Source: Lentisphaerota bacterium (lineage in GTDB: Bacteria; Verrucomicrobiota; Kiritimatiellia; RFP12; UBA3636). From it: a stretch of 12,272 nucleotides of DNA. The stretch spans positions 1-12,272 of the forward strand of contig JAAZFF010000329.1 of NCBI GenBank assembly GCA_012511845.1, written 5' to 3'. Position numbers and translations under genes: made by a program. The notes beneath the pieces were generated by a model. That model saw only the letters and a list, made by a program, of their open reading frames with translations. It made no database searches and was not told the origin of the DNA. The stretch's first letter is position 1, and each line of letters starts with the position of its first letter. Positions 1 to 7,385 of this stretch are shown in pieces.

Positions 1-450
1 ATCGAGAACAGTACCGGAGCCGATAACGCGCCATCTCTCCCAACCTGAGGCTTCTAGCGCTATTTTTGTAAGCACATCCACAGGGTTGCTTACTATTACC
101 ATTACACCCTTGCAACCTGAAGCTGCAACTTTTTTTGCAACATCCTCAACTATCGCCGCATTTCGTTTCAGAAGGCTTATCCGCGTCTCTCCCTCCTCCT
201 GCTTGGCACCTGCTGTTATAACTACCAGGTCGCTGTCAGCATAATCTGACTCCGTTCCAACACGGAAATCGACTTGAGGCAGAAAGGGAACACCATGCGA
301 CAAATCCATCACCTGGCCAAGGGCGAAGTTTGTCAACATGTCGGTAATGCATATTTCATCGACGAGACCCGTCTGCGCCAGCGTGTGGGCAAACGTTGAT
401 CCTACGGCACCTGCTCCGACAATAGTTACTTTTCTTTTTTTTTCATTCAT
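1..450 (-). CDS. ldh: L-lactate dehydrogenase, N-terminal 150 residues (3' part cut by window edge)
   Basis: Reading leftward from the ATG at 450, the frame stays open to the window edge (150 codons). The product fits NAD-dependent L-lactate dehydrogenase, which interconverts pyruvate and L-lactate in the cytoplasm. Visible features are the Rossmann glycine motif GAGAVGS (residues 12-18), Asp37 at the end of the second strand (a sign of NAD preference), MDLSHG, the substrate-loop string AGAKQEEGETR (80-90) and SNPVD (121-125). Gln84 sits where lactate dehydrogenases carry Gln and malate dehydrogenases carry Arg, so I prefer LDH over MDH. Arg90 is the usual loop Arg. The catalytic His region lies outside the window. 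The gene starts 53 bases after the rhaB stop on the same strand, so co-transcription is possible. No strong SD precedes the ATG. Confidence 0.9.
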   Translation of the reverse strand, partial: MNEKKRKVTIVGAGAVGSTFAHTLAQTGLVDEICITDMLTNFALGQVMDLSHGVPFLPQVDFRVGTESDYADSDLVVITAGAKQEEGETRISLLKRNAAIVEDVAKKVAASGCKGVMVIVSNPVDVLTKIALEASGWERWRVIGSGTVLD

Positions 451-495
451 AATTTTATCTTTATATTTGCATCCTGATAGAAAATTTTTTAGATC

Positions 496-515
496 GCCGG
501 CATTCAGTTGCCGGC
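496..515. terminator. Hairpin at the rhaB 3' end, T-tract only on the plus side
   Basis: Arms GCCGGCA (496-502) and TGCCGGC (509-515) form a perfect 7-bp stem with a 6-base loop. The stem overlaps the last codons and stop of rhaB. On the plus strand it is followed directly by five T's (516-520), the layout of an intrinsic terminator, yet no plus-strand gene leads into it. On the minus strand the stem is followed by GATCTAAAAAATTTTC, which lacks a proper U-tract, so termination between rhaB and ldh may be partial or absent. Confidence 0.4.
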
Positions 516-1979
516 TTTTTCACGGCAACCCTGCCATTTTGCAAAGGCTTCATCCCATTGTTCGAGATTTTCCGGTTGCCAGTCTTCCAAATCAATAGAA
601 TCACGTATCAGCTGCCTGCCTTCTTCAAATGAGCCTATATCCCCCGTTGCGAGCATCTGTGCCAGAGCATTGCCCATTGAGGCACCCTCAGCCGGACCGG
701 TTGCAACGTGTACGCCCAGTGCATCAGTTGTCATTCGGCAGTGCATTTCATCTTTTGTGGCACCTCCAATCATATGCAGCACATCACGCTCCACGCCCGT
801 CAGCTCCTTCAGCTCTCCCCATACTTCGCGGTAGCGCATTACTATGCTTTCCATTGCAGCCCTGTAAAATTCACCCTTTGTTTGCGGTGCAGGCTGCCCT
901 GTGGCAGTGCAATACTCTGCAATCTTTTCAGGCATCCGCCCCGGGGATTGAAACTCGGAATAATCCGGATCTATCAGGAATTTAAAAGGCTCCGCCTGCT
1001 GTGCCTCACGCATGAGATCATCGAATTCCGGTGCTTTTCCGCCCTCGCTCCACGCCCTGCGCAGTTCCTGCACAATCCACATTCCCGTACAGTTTTTCAA
1101 ATACCTGAAGTTGCCGTTGACTGCTCCTTCATGAGTATACAAAAGATTGTATGACAGGTCCGACAATACAGGTTTTTCTGTTTCAACACCTAAAAGAGCC
1201 CACGTACCGGTAGATAAATACCCCCACGATGAACCTGCATCAGATGGTACCGACGCAACGGCTGATGCTGTATCATGAGAACCGACAACAGCCAGGGGTA
1301 CTCCTTCGAGACCGCGAACGCCACGTACTTTGCCCAGCATCGTTCCCGGCTTGACAGGCGTTGACAATAAGCTTTTTGATATTCCGCACTTTTCAATTAA
1401 ATCAAAAGCCCAGTCTCTCGTATTCACATCGATCATCTGGCTCGTACTGGCTATAGTCATCTCATTTGCTTTTTCACCGCAAAGCAGATAATTTATCAAA
1501 TCGGGCATAAACAGCAGTTTGTCAGCCTGCGACAGGAGTGAATCTTTTTCCGCTTTTTCAGCATGAAGCTGAAAGAGAGTATTTATCGCCATAAACTGAA
1601 TACCCGTAGTGTTATACAATTCCCGGGCACCAAGTTTTTCCAGCACGGCATCCATATTTTCTGCTGAGTTGCGAACATCCCTGTATGCGTACGGCAGACT
1701 CAACATGCGACCCGACCTGTCAAGAAGTGCGTAATCCACCCCCCAGGTATCTACACCGACGGCTGAGATTTCTCCGTATTTCTCCCTTGCTGCGGAAAGC
1801 CCCTTACGAATATTCGAAATCAATGAAGGAACATTCCAGTATATATGCCCCCCCAACTCAACTGGTGTGTTCTCGAAGCGGGTGACAGGCTCCATCGTTA
1901 TTTTTGCCCCGTCATAAATGGCAGCTATTACACGACCGCTGCCTGCGCCTAAATCAACAGAAAGAAATGTTTTTTTCAT
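504..1979 (-). CDS. rhaB: Rhamnulokinase (FGGY carbohydrate kinase)
   Basis: The 491-residue product matches rhamnulokinase in length and pattern. The enzyme phosphorylates L-rhamnulose with ATP to L-rhamnulose-1-phosphate in the cytoplasm. Visible are the N-terminal phosphate-binding motif DLGAGSGR (9-16), GVDTWGVDYALLD (75-87), YRDVR, NTLFQL, MPDLINYLL, GSHDTASAV with the likely catalytic base Asp236, GTWALLG (258-264), and the C-terminal nucleotide-side region IGGATKDEM (404-412) with GPAEGASMGN. The last region departs from the commoner GGGSxN pattern but keeps its position. The ATG at 1979 gives the family's usual N-terminus; only a weak GGA lies upstream. No rhamnose isomerase, aldolase, transporter or regulator is in the window. 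The neighbours are an ABC-2 exporter upstream and ldh downstream. Another FGGY sugar kinase such as fuculokinase is possible but fits less well. Confidence 0.9.
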   Translation of the reverse strand: MKKTFLSVDLGAGSGRVIAAIYDGAKITMEPVTRFENTPVELGGHIYWNVPSLISNIRKGLSAAREKYGEISAVGVDTWGVDYALLDRSGRMLSLPYAYRDVRNSAENMDAVLEKLGARELYNTTGIQFMAINTLFQLHAEKAEKDSLLSQADKLLFMPDLINYLLCGEKANEMTIASTSQMIDVNTRDWAFDLIEKCGISKSLLSTPVKPGTMLGKVRGVRGLEGVPLAVVGSHDTASAVASVPSDAGSSWGYLSTGTWALLGVETEKPVLSDLSYNLLYTHEGAVNGNFRYLKNCTGMWIVQELRRAWSEGGKAPEFDDLMREAQQAEPFKFLIDPDYSEFQSPGRMPEKIAEYCTATGQPAPQTKGEFYRAAMESIVMRYREVWGELKELTGVERDVLHMIGGATKDEMHCRMTTDALGVHVATGPAEGASMGNALAQMLATGDIGSFEEGRQLIRDSIDLEDWQPENLEQWDEAFAKWQGCREKAGN

Positions 1980-2077
1980 CTTGAATTTCCACTATAGTCA
2001 AAACTTGATACAAAGTATGATAGATAATAATTTTCGATCGAGTTGCAGTTCATAGTAACAGAAGAAGCGGCTGTTTG
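1980..2077 (-). other. 98-base spacer between second ABC permease and rhaB
   Basis: This AT-rich gap is the only sizeable break in the leftward gene run, so a rhaB-ldh promoter may lie here. I see no convincing -35/-10 pair and no terminator hairpin with a U-tract. A short dyad ATAC-TTT-GTAT on the minus strand and a CGATCG palindrome are present but unremarkable. Confidence 0.3.
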
Positions 2078-3418
2078 TCACTTGAAAACAAACTCACGCC
2101 GACGCAGGACGTATGAGCCAAAAGCTCCAAAAATAAAAGGTTGCACTATAGCCGTCCAGAAAACGCATTTCCCCACAAGGCGCATGTCTATAGCAATGCT
2201 GTCGCCCAGCCTGTCGAGTGCTTTCACTTCTGTATACGGCTCCATCAATGCATTTACCGTACTGTAAATTTTACCCGATGTTTTGTTTAAAGCCTCTGTC
2301 AGAAGGGTTGGCGTCTTATTTTCATGCGCACCATGGACTGTTTTCGCTTCCATTCCCTCTTCAAAAGAACTTCCCTGCCCTAACAGCAGAACGCATACAA
2401 TAGCTGTAGAAACAAATGCTGCAACAGGAAACGAAAACATTGAACCGCACGTAACCCCGATAGCTGCCAAAAGGGCAAACATGGCGGACAACGCAAACCA
2501 GCATTTCAACATATTCAATGCCATGCCCCCGCTTGGAACGTATGCCTTGACTGATTCCATGTGATGGACAAGAACGCCTGTTCCTGTTTCCGGATCGGCT
2601 GTATTTTGAAACACAACGGTAAATGCAGACGCATCATCTCCTAATTCACCGGCTGGAATGTATAACTCAACGGAACCTATATCATCTTCACCTAAAGCAA
2701 GCTGCGCCACAACTTCCTCTTCCTCATTCCGTACTTCGCAGTACCCTTCTACCCCTCCGGAAGCACCAAGCGGAGAGACAAAGGAAAACTTTAATCGCAC
2801 AGGTTGCAGTGAGTCGCCTTTTTCGAGCATGAAATGCCATGCCACCCACACTTCCGGATCTACAGAGATATATGATGTACGAAGATCTTTAAGTATTAAC
2901 TCCAGAACCTCCTCTCCAGATATTCCAGGTGGTATCAGACCTTGTTCAGCAGCGCTGTTGTAATCGTTCAGTGCCATCTGTTCAATAGATTGAGGGTCGA
3001 TCTCCAACAATCTTGAAACTGCTGTTTCTCCGGCAGTGAAAGCCCCTGTTCGAAGTTTTATAAACAGCAGCACCATCACGAACGCCAGCAGCAAAACATT
3101 AACTGTTACGATAGCAAGCCATCGACCAATCCACACAAATGCCGGTGGCACAGGCGATACTGCCGTACCTGTATGTCTGCCTGTTTCAATATCTGCCGCA
3201 AGAGTAGAGCACCCTATCCAGAGACTTGCAGCACTAAGGACTGCAAATGCTGTCCCCAGAGTCCATGTAAGCTGCATCCGCAGCTCCCCCGCAGCAGTGC
3301 CATCGCCTTTTATGCCGGATGTAATAAAGATCAATAAAACAAATAACGCCATAACAAGGCGCGATCTCAGTGCGCTCCGTACACCCAGTACAAAGATTGC
3401 CCCTATCTGCCTTCTCAT
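2078..3418 (-). CDS. ABC-2 type transporter permease with large extracytoplasmic domain
   Basis: The 446-residue integral membrane protein has about six hydrophobic segments, near residues 15-35, 52-75, 94-120, 300-327, 329-348 and 416-438. Between the third and fourth lies a hydrophilic block of about 180 residues (121-298), including PxGISGEEVLELIL and an acidic, strand-rich part, presumably outside the inner membrane. Its start overlaps the ATPase stop in an ATGA (3415-3418), so translation is probably coupled. With that ATPase and the other permease it should form a heterodimeric ABC-2 exporter. The string DIETGRHTGT (76-85) after the second helix resembles the E-x-x-x-GT turn seen in ABC-2 permeases. 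The cargo cannot be read from the sequence. A role in export of a lipid, polymer or antimicrobial, or in gliding or envelope functions, is equally possible. Confidence 0.75.
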   Translation of the reverse strand: MRRQIGAIFVLGVRSALRSRLVMALFVLLIFITSGIKGDGTAAGELRMQLTWTLGTAFAVLSAASLWIGCSTLAADIETGRHTGTAVSPVPPAFVWIGRWLAIVTVNVLLLAFVMVLLFIKLRTGAFTAGETAVSRLLEIDPQSIEQMALNDYNSAAEQGLIPPGISGEEVLELILKDLRTSYISVDPEVWVAWHFMLEKGDSLQPVRLKFSFVSPLGASGGVEGYCEVRNEEEEVVAQLALGEDDIGSVELYIPAGELGDDASAFTVVFQNTADPETGTGVLVHHMESVKAYVPSGGMALNMLKCWFALSAMFALLAAIGVTCGSMFSFPVAAFVSTAIVCVLLLGQGSSFEEGMEAKTVHGAHENKTPTLLTEALNKTSGKIYSTVNALMEPYTEVKALDRLGDSIAIDMRLVGKCVFWTAIVQPFIFGAFGSYVLRRREFVFK

Positions 3419-4293
3419 TTCGAAGACTCGCCTTTTTGTTCCTGCTTCACAATTTCAAGAAAATATTCTTCCAGAGTCATTGCAGGACGATCCAGAAGAA
3501 CTTTTCCACCATCCTTCTCTATATCATGCTTCACAGAGGTTATTTGCTCCTCGTATGCAGTGTCAGCCGTCATGCGCACCAGGTCGCGCTTTTCCAACAA
3601 TTCGGAAAGGCTGCCCTCGGCACCTATATGCCCATCACAAAGTATCACTACCCGGTCACAGACATCTTCAACTTCAGCCAGCAGGTGAGAAGAAAGAAGA
3701 ACTGTTTTATCAGCTGCAGCCAACTCCTTTATCAGTTCTTTCACATCATGCCGCCCTATCGGATCCAGCCCGGAAGTAGGCTCGTCGAGTATTATCAGCT
3801 CCGGATCGTTGAGCAGCGCCTGCGCAAGTCCCACCCGGCGTGCCATGCCCTTGGAGAACTCCCCCAAGGGTCTGTCGCCAGCCTCGGTCATATTTGTTTT
3901 ATCGAGCAAATAAGCGATTTTCTCCTCAGCGTCCCTTGCAGGAATATTGAAAAGCCCTGCATAATAGCGCAGTGTTTCACGCGGTGTCAGATATAGGTGA
4001 AAATGCGACAGTTCAGGCATATATCCGACCTTTTCCCGCACTTGTCTTTTTTCAGGACTCATGCCGAAGAGCGATACATTTCCTGAAGTCGGACGCAGCA
4101 GCCCCAGCAGCATCTTGATTGTGGTGCTTTTTCCTGAGCCGTTTGGTCCGAGCAAGCCGAACACCTCACCCCTGCGAATGGAAAAGCTGACATCATCTAC
4201 AGCCAGTTTTTTCGGACGCCGCCAGAAGTCCCTGAATATTTTAGTTAAGTTTGTCGCCGCTACTGCGGCATCGTTATTGTAGGTTTTTTCCAT
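3415..4293 (-). CDS. ABC transporter ATP-binding protein (ABC-2 exporter ATPase)
   Basis: This is the nucleotide-binding subunit that powers the two flanking permeases by ATP hydrolysis at the inner membrane. With the ATG at 4293 it has 292 residues. Visible are Walker A GPNGSGKST (49-57), a Q-loop region reading GYMPE where Glu replaces Gln (common in this exporter group), the signature EFSKGM in the LSGGQ position, Walker B LIILDEPTSGLDP and the H-loop SSH (His203). The last 80 or so residues are an accessory domain. A TTG at 4305 would add four residues, but its upstream GAG touches the start codon. The same region gives the ATG a GAG at 7-base spacing, so I chose the ATG. The start falls 8 bases after the upstream permease stop, and the end overlaps the downstream permease by 4 bases. 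Confidence 0.92.
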   Translation of the reverse strand: MEKTYNNDAAVAATNLTKIFRDFWRRPKKLAVDDVSFSIRRGEVFGLLGPNGSGKSTTIKMLLGLLRPTSGNVSLFGMSPEKRQVREKVGYMPELSHFHLYLTPRETLRYYAGLFNIPARDAEEKIAYLLDKTNMTEAGDRPLGEFSKGMARRVGLAQALLNDPELIILDEPTSGLDPIGRHDVKELIKELAAADKTVLLSSHLLAEVEDVCDRVVILCDGHIGAEGSLSELLEKRDLVRMTADTAYEEQITSVKHDIEKDGGKVLLDRPAMTLEEYFLEIVKQEQKGESSK

Positions 4294-4301
4294 AGATTGT
4301 C

Positions 4302-5312
4302 TCAACTCAGATCACGTGTCTCGAAGGATATGGCACCCAGCAGAAGCACGAATAAAGAGTACGTAACAGCGTAAAGGGTAACACGTGCAACGTAAATTAT
4401 CGGGATGCTTCCACCTGCCGCCAGCGAATCCACTACCCAGAAGTGCTGAACATCCGGCAATAAGGCATAAATGGATCTTGCGATATAATTGCCTCCCCCG
4501 AAAACGCTATCTGCTATAAATCCTGCAAAAAAAACTGCAAAAGATACAGCAAGCGCTGCCCCCGTATGCAATCTTGTAGAAAATGCCGTCGCCAGCGAAA
4601 CAAACACCATCAAAAGCATCAGGATAAGTATGGCAGCTGATATAATCCTGAAGTTCATGGCAAATTCATAATTTGCCGGACTCAACAGTTTGCCATCCCG
4701 GGCAAAGAAACCCAGCACGAAAAAAAGCATCGCCTGCGCTGCCATCAGCAACAGGAAAAACCACAATCCAAACCGCCACCTCTTCCACCAGTTCATAAAT
4801 GCCGCAAGTACGAGAGCCGCTGCCGGCACTGCAATAGCCGCTATTCCGCACCCTGTATCCTTGATATATCCTGCAAACTGTTTTGTCTCGATATAGTGCT
4901 CAGAGCAGCGTTCAGCGAAAAGAATTGCAAATGTCTGACAAAACGCAAAACAGGCAATAACGGTAAGCGCTCCCAGAAATTTGCCTGTTATAAAAGTGCT
5001 TCGAGTTACAGGCTTCGATACAGCTGCTGCAGCTGTACCCCCCGAAATTTCTTTTGACAACGTAAATCCCGATGTGAACAAAGCAATAAAAATTCCGAAA
5101 ACAAGCATAAACGCCAGACCGCTGTCACGCGTCAGCCTCCCTCCCTCGCCTAAAGTATGCAGCTGAAGCATAGGCTGCAGGACAGTCAGCTCGAGACACG
5201 TGAAAACAAGTAGAAAAGTAACGGGCTGCTGCATCCCCTCAAGAGCCGTTGCCCCGGTTATGGAGAAAAGTGATTTTAAATACCTTCTGACGTTGGAAAA
5301 CATGCAAATCAT
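4302..5312 (-). CDS. ABC-2 type transporter permease (first subunit)
   Basis: The 336-residue product is almost entirely hydrophobic, with about eight membrane segments (near 30-49, 63-84, 105-133, 153-174, 181-204, 222-245, 249-268 and 305-329). The string EISGGT (88-93), followed by SKPVTRSTFITGKFLG (99-114), is the cytosolic turn typical of ABC-2 permeases that contacts the ATPase. The ending FETRDLS also resembles the family's usual ending. Two ATGs, at 5312 and 5303, are in frame. The nearest SD-like GGAG (5330-5327) lies 14 bases before the first, inside the last codons of the small upstream reading frame, so the upstream start is favoured and coupled translation is likely. It probably pairs with the 446-residue permease to form the membrane channel. 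Confidence 0.8.
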   Translation of the reverse strand: MICMFSNVRRYLKSLFSITGATALEGMQQPVTFLLVFTCLELTVLQPMLQLHTLGEGGRLTRDSGLAFMLVFGIFIALFTSGFTLSKEISGGTAAAAVSKPVTRSTFITGKFLGALTVIACFAFCQTFAILFAERCSEHYIETKQFAGYIKDTGCGIAAIAVPAAALVLAAFMNWWKRWRFGLWFFLLLMAAQAMLFFVLGFFARDGKLLSPANYEFAMNFRIISAAILILMLLMVFVSLATAFSTRLHTGAALAVSFAVFFAGFIADSVFGGGNYIARSIYALLPDVQHFWVVDSLAAGGSIPIIYVARVTLYAVTYSLFVLLLGAISFETRDLS

Positions 5313-5321
5313 TTTATAACA

Positions 5322-5411
5322 CTAATCTCCGATAAGCAACATGACAATACAAAAACCAGCAATTCCAAATATGCAAAGAGGCACTGTCACAAACCGCCTG
5401 CGGCTCACCAC
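5322..5411 (-). CDS. Probable 29-residue single-helix membrane peptide upstream of the ABC exporter
   Basis: A GTG at 5411 is preceded by GGAGGG (5424-5419), a near-ideal SD with 8-base spacing, and opens a 29-codon frame ending in TAG at 5322. The peptide has a basic N-terminus (VSRRRF), then a hydrophobic stretch (roughly PLCIFGIAGFCIVMLLI), and ends GD. That is the shape of a one-pass inner-membrane microprotein with its N-terminus inside. The stop lies 9 bases before the exporter permease start, and the permease's only SD-like GGAG is within its last codons, suggesting coupling. It may be an accessory subunit or a translated leader that controls the operon. I do not recognise a family. 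A second GTG at 5408 is possible. The frame stays open upstream to a TTG at 5513, but that part is not protein-like. Confidence 0.5.
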   Translation of the reverse strand: MVSRRRFVTVPLCIFGIAGFCIVMLLIGD

Positions 5412-5487
5412 AGGTGCGCCCTCCAGTACTGAAATTAAGGGATTATCAGTAAAATGGAGGGCGCAGCTGTGCCAAGCCGTGTAGCGG
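5394..5487. repeat. Long imperfect palindrome covering the SD and start of the small membrane peptide
   Basis: By eye 31 base pairs form across 94 bp: 5394-5397 with 5484-5487, 5401-5405 with 5475-5479, 5409-5413 with 5467-5471, 5415-5425 with 5455-5465, and 5427-5432 with 5446-5451. The central loop is 5433-5445. The core arms are CACAGGTGCGCCCTCC (5409-5424) and GGAGGGCGCAGCTGTG (5456-5471), with one mismatch. In the minus-strand RNA the downstream arm contains the SD GGAGGG and ends in the GTG start codon of the 29-residue peptide. Folding would therefore hide the initiation site. No T-tract follows on either strand, so a terminator is unlikely. It could instead be a DNA operator or a small palindromic repeat element. 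Confidence 0.7.
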
Positions 5488-5656
5488 AAATGTCTTAATT
5501 CACTTGCCGGCAATCTGAAATTTCTTGCAAAAACAACTCACAAGTGCTTTAATGACATGCGTTTTGAGACACACCACATCGCCGGGAATTGTTTGGCAAT
5601 GTTGGACTTGTGTTTTTATTTGCTGATTGAGCTTTAATATTAAAAGATTTTAAAAG
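5412..5656. promoter_or_regulatory. Divergent intergenic region between ABC operon and proS operon
   Basis: Both flanking gene sets are transcribed away from this spacer, so it should hold both promoters. Besides the long palindrome it has a perfect 10-bp palindrome TTGCCGGCAA (5504-5513). Toward proS, TTGGCA (5593-5598) followed 16-17 bases later by TTTATT is a weak sigma-70-like candidate, and the last 30 bases before proS are very AT-rich. No clear promoter is visible toward the ABC operon. A 12-codon frame (ATG at 5599, TAA ending 5637) could be a leader but has no good SD. Confidence 0.4.
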
Positions 5657-7357
5657 ATGCGCTGGTCAAAAACTTTACATACCACATTGCGAGACGAACC
5701 ACAGGAAGCAGAAATAGCTTCGCACAAATTATTGATACGTGCAGGCTATGTCAGGAGAGTCTCCGGCGGTCTCTACACATTTACGCCTTTCGGAGTTCGT
5801 GTTTTGCGCAAAGTAGAAAATATTGTTCGTGAAGAAATGAACAGGGCGGGCGCACATGAAATACTGATGCCGGCGCTGCAACCTATTGAGCTATGGAATA
5901 TTTCAGGGCGGGCTTCGCAAATGGGAGCCTCCATGTTCAGTCTCAAAGACAGGCAAAACAGGACGATGGTTCTCGGCCCCACACACGAAGAAGTTGTTAC
6001 AGACTACATCGCCCATGAAATAAGCTCCTACCGCCAGCTCCCGTGCACGGTCTACCAGATACAGACGAAATTCCGTGACGAAATACGTCCGCGATTCGGC
6101 TTGATGCGCGCCAAAGAGTTTATAATGAAAGATGCATACAGTTTTGACGTATCTATGGAGGCGGCTGACATAAGTTACAAGGCAATGTACGACGCTTATG
6201 TACGGATTTTTGAACGTTGCGGGCTCGATGCCAAGGCTGTTGAGGCTGATACAGGAAACATAGGAGGCAGCCATTCCCATGAATTCATGGTACTTGCTCC
6301 TTCAGGAGAAGACGGCATAATAAACTGCAGCGGATGCGGCTATTCTGCCAACCAGGAACGTGCCGAGAGAAATACTTCCGGATCTGAATTTTCCACTAAA
6401 AACGGAGAACCGGAAGACGTCCCCACTCCCGGTGCCCGTACGGTTGAAGAAGCGGCACAGGCTGTCGGCGTAAGCCCCGAACAGATAGTAAAATCCCTGG
6501 TGTATCTGGCTGACGGCAAACCTGTACTTGCAATAGTACAAGGTACCAGGGAAATAAATGAGTGCAAGCTGCGTCGGGTACTGGGCTGTTCGATACTTGA
6601 ATTGGCTGACGACGAAACTACAGTAAAACATGCTGGACCCGTGGGTTCGCTGGGACCTGCAGGTGTAAACTTGCCGATATATGCAGATACAGGCTTGAAG
6701 GGAGCCAGAGACGTTGTTACTGGTGCCAACAAAGAAGGTTTCCACACGAGACATGTTTCAATCGAGGATAGCGTAACAGTCAAGGCATGGGTAGACATTG
6801 CCACTGTAGTTGCAGGCGATAATTGCCCCAAATGCAAAGAAGAGCTCTCCGTACAGAGAGGAATTGAAGTTGGGCATGTTTTCAAACTGGGCACTAAATA
6901 TTCAGAAGTTTTCGATGCATCATTTCTCAGCGCAGAAAGAACTTCCAACGTAATGGTAATGGGTTGCTACGGAATAGGCGTAACGAGAACCATGCAGGCT
7001 GTCATCGAACAGAACTTTGACGAAAATGGCATCGTATGGCCTGCGTCGGTTTCGCCGTACCAGGTAACACTGCTTGAGCTTGATGCCAAAAAAGATGAGA
7101 ATTGCCGGATCGTAACAGAAAATCTTGAAAAAGAGCTTGAAGAAAACGGAATTGATGTTTTTGTAGACGACCGCGATGAACGACCCGGTGTAAAATTCAA
7201 GGATGCCGATTTAATAGGATGTACTGTCAGGGTAGTTGTCGGCAAACGTGCCCTCGAAAAAGGCGGAGTAGAAGTTCATATCCGCAAAACTGGTGAAACT
7301 CGAATTATCCCGCTCGCAGATGTTATACCTGCTATAAAAAAAGCTTTGGCGGAATAA
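5657..7357 (+). CDS. proS: Prolyl-tRNA synthetase, bacterial type with editing insertion
   Basis: The 566-residue enzyme charges tRNA-Pro with proline in the cytoplasm. It has the standard bacterial layout: a class II catalytic core with motif 1 around HEILMPALQP (67-76), PTHEE (108-112), motif 2 from FRDEIRPRFG (139-148) to EFIMKDAYSF, and motif 3 GIGVTR (439-444). A YbaK-like editing insertion lies at about 255-385. Within it Lys279 in QIVKSLV aligns with the conserved lysine that helps clear mischarged Ala-tRNA-Pro. Two Cys pairs, CSGC (224-227) and CPKC (390-393), flank the insertion and may bind metal. The C-terminal anticodon-binding domain runs from about 466 to the end (DDRDERPGVKFKDADLIG). 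Length is close to that of E. coli ProRS. The SD is poor (AAAAG just before the ATG). It is the first gene of a tight run with the IHF-like gene, hisS and the pseudouridine synthase gene. Confidence 0.97.
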   Translation: MRWSKTLHTTLRDEPQEAEIASHKLLIRAGYVRRVSGGLYTFTPFGVRVLRKVENIVREEMNRAGAHEILMPALQPIELWNISGRASQMGASMFSLKDRQNRTMVLGPTHEEVVTDYIAHEISSYRQLPCTVYQIQTKFRDEIRPRFGLMRAKEFIMKDAYSFDVSMEAADISYKAMYDAYVRIFERCGLDAKAVEADTGNIGGSHSHEFMVLAPSGEDGIINCSGCGYSANQERAERNTSGSEFSTKNGEPEDVPTPGARTVEEAAQAVGVSPEQIVKSLVYLADGKPVLAIVQGTREINECKLRRVLGCSILELADDETTVKHAGPVGSLGPAGVNLPIYADTGLKGARDVVTGANKEGFHTRHVSIEDSVTVKAWVDIATVVAGDNCPKCKEELSVQRGIEVGHVFKLGTKYSEVFDASFLSAERTSNVMVMGCYGIGVTRTMQAVIEQNFDENGIVWPASVSPYQVTLLELDAKKDENCRIVTENLEKELEENGIDVFVDDRDERPGVKFKDADLIGCTVRVVVGKRALEKGGVEVHIRKTGETRIIPLADVIPAIKKALAE

Positions 7358-7385
7358 TTCATATTGCAAACAAATGAGGTGATAA

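Noticed and set aside
1..450. Malate dehydrogenase as the identity of the leftmost gene.
   Set aside because: The substrate-specificity position carries Gln (AGAKQ) rather than the Arg expected for malate dehydrogenase.
3036..3996. Long plus-strand frames (247 and 208 codons) opposite the ABC permease and ATPase genes.
   Set aside because: They lie antisense to genes with clear motifs, and their translations are low-complexity and lack any domain signal; they are shadows of the real genes.
5412..5513. Extension of the 29-residue frame to a TTG at 5513, giving 63 residues.
   Set aside because: The extra part has an unnatural composition and consists largely of the palindrome's other arm; the strong SD points to the GTG at 5411.
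5599..5637. A 12-codon, leucine-rich frame (start MLDLCF) 19 bases upstream of proS, as a leader peptide.
   Set aside because: No convincing SD, no proline codons that would suit control of proS, and such short frames arise easily by chance in AT-rich DNA.
6302..6948. Minus-strand frames of 150 and 202 codons opposite the middle of proS.
   Set aside because: Both are antisense to an unambiguous prolyl-tRNA synthetase with all motifs intact.
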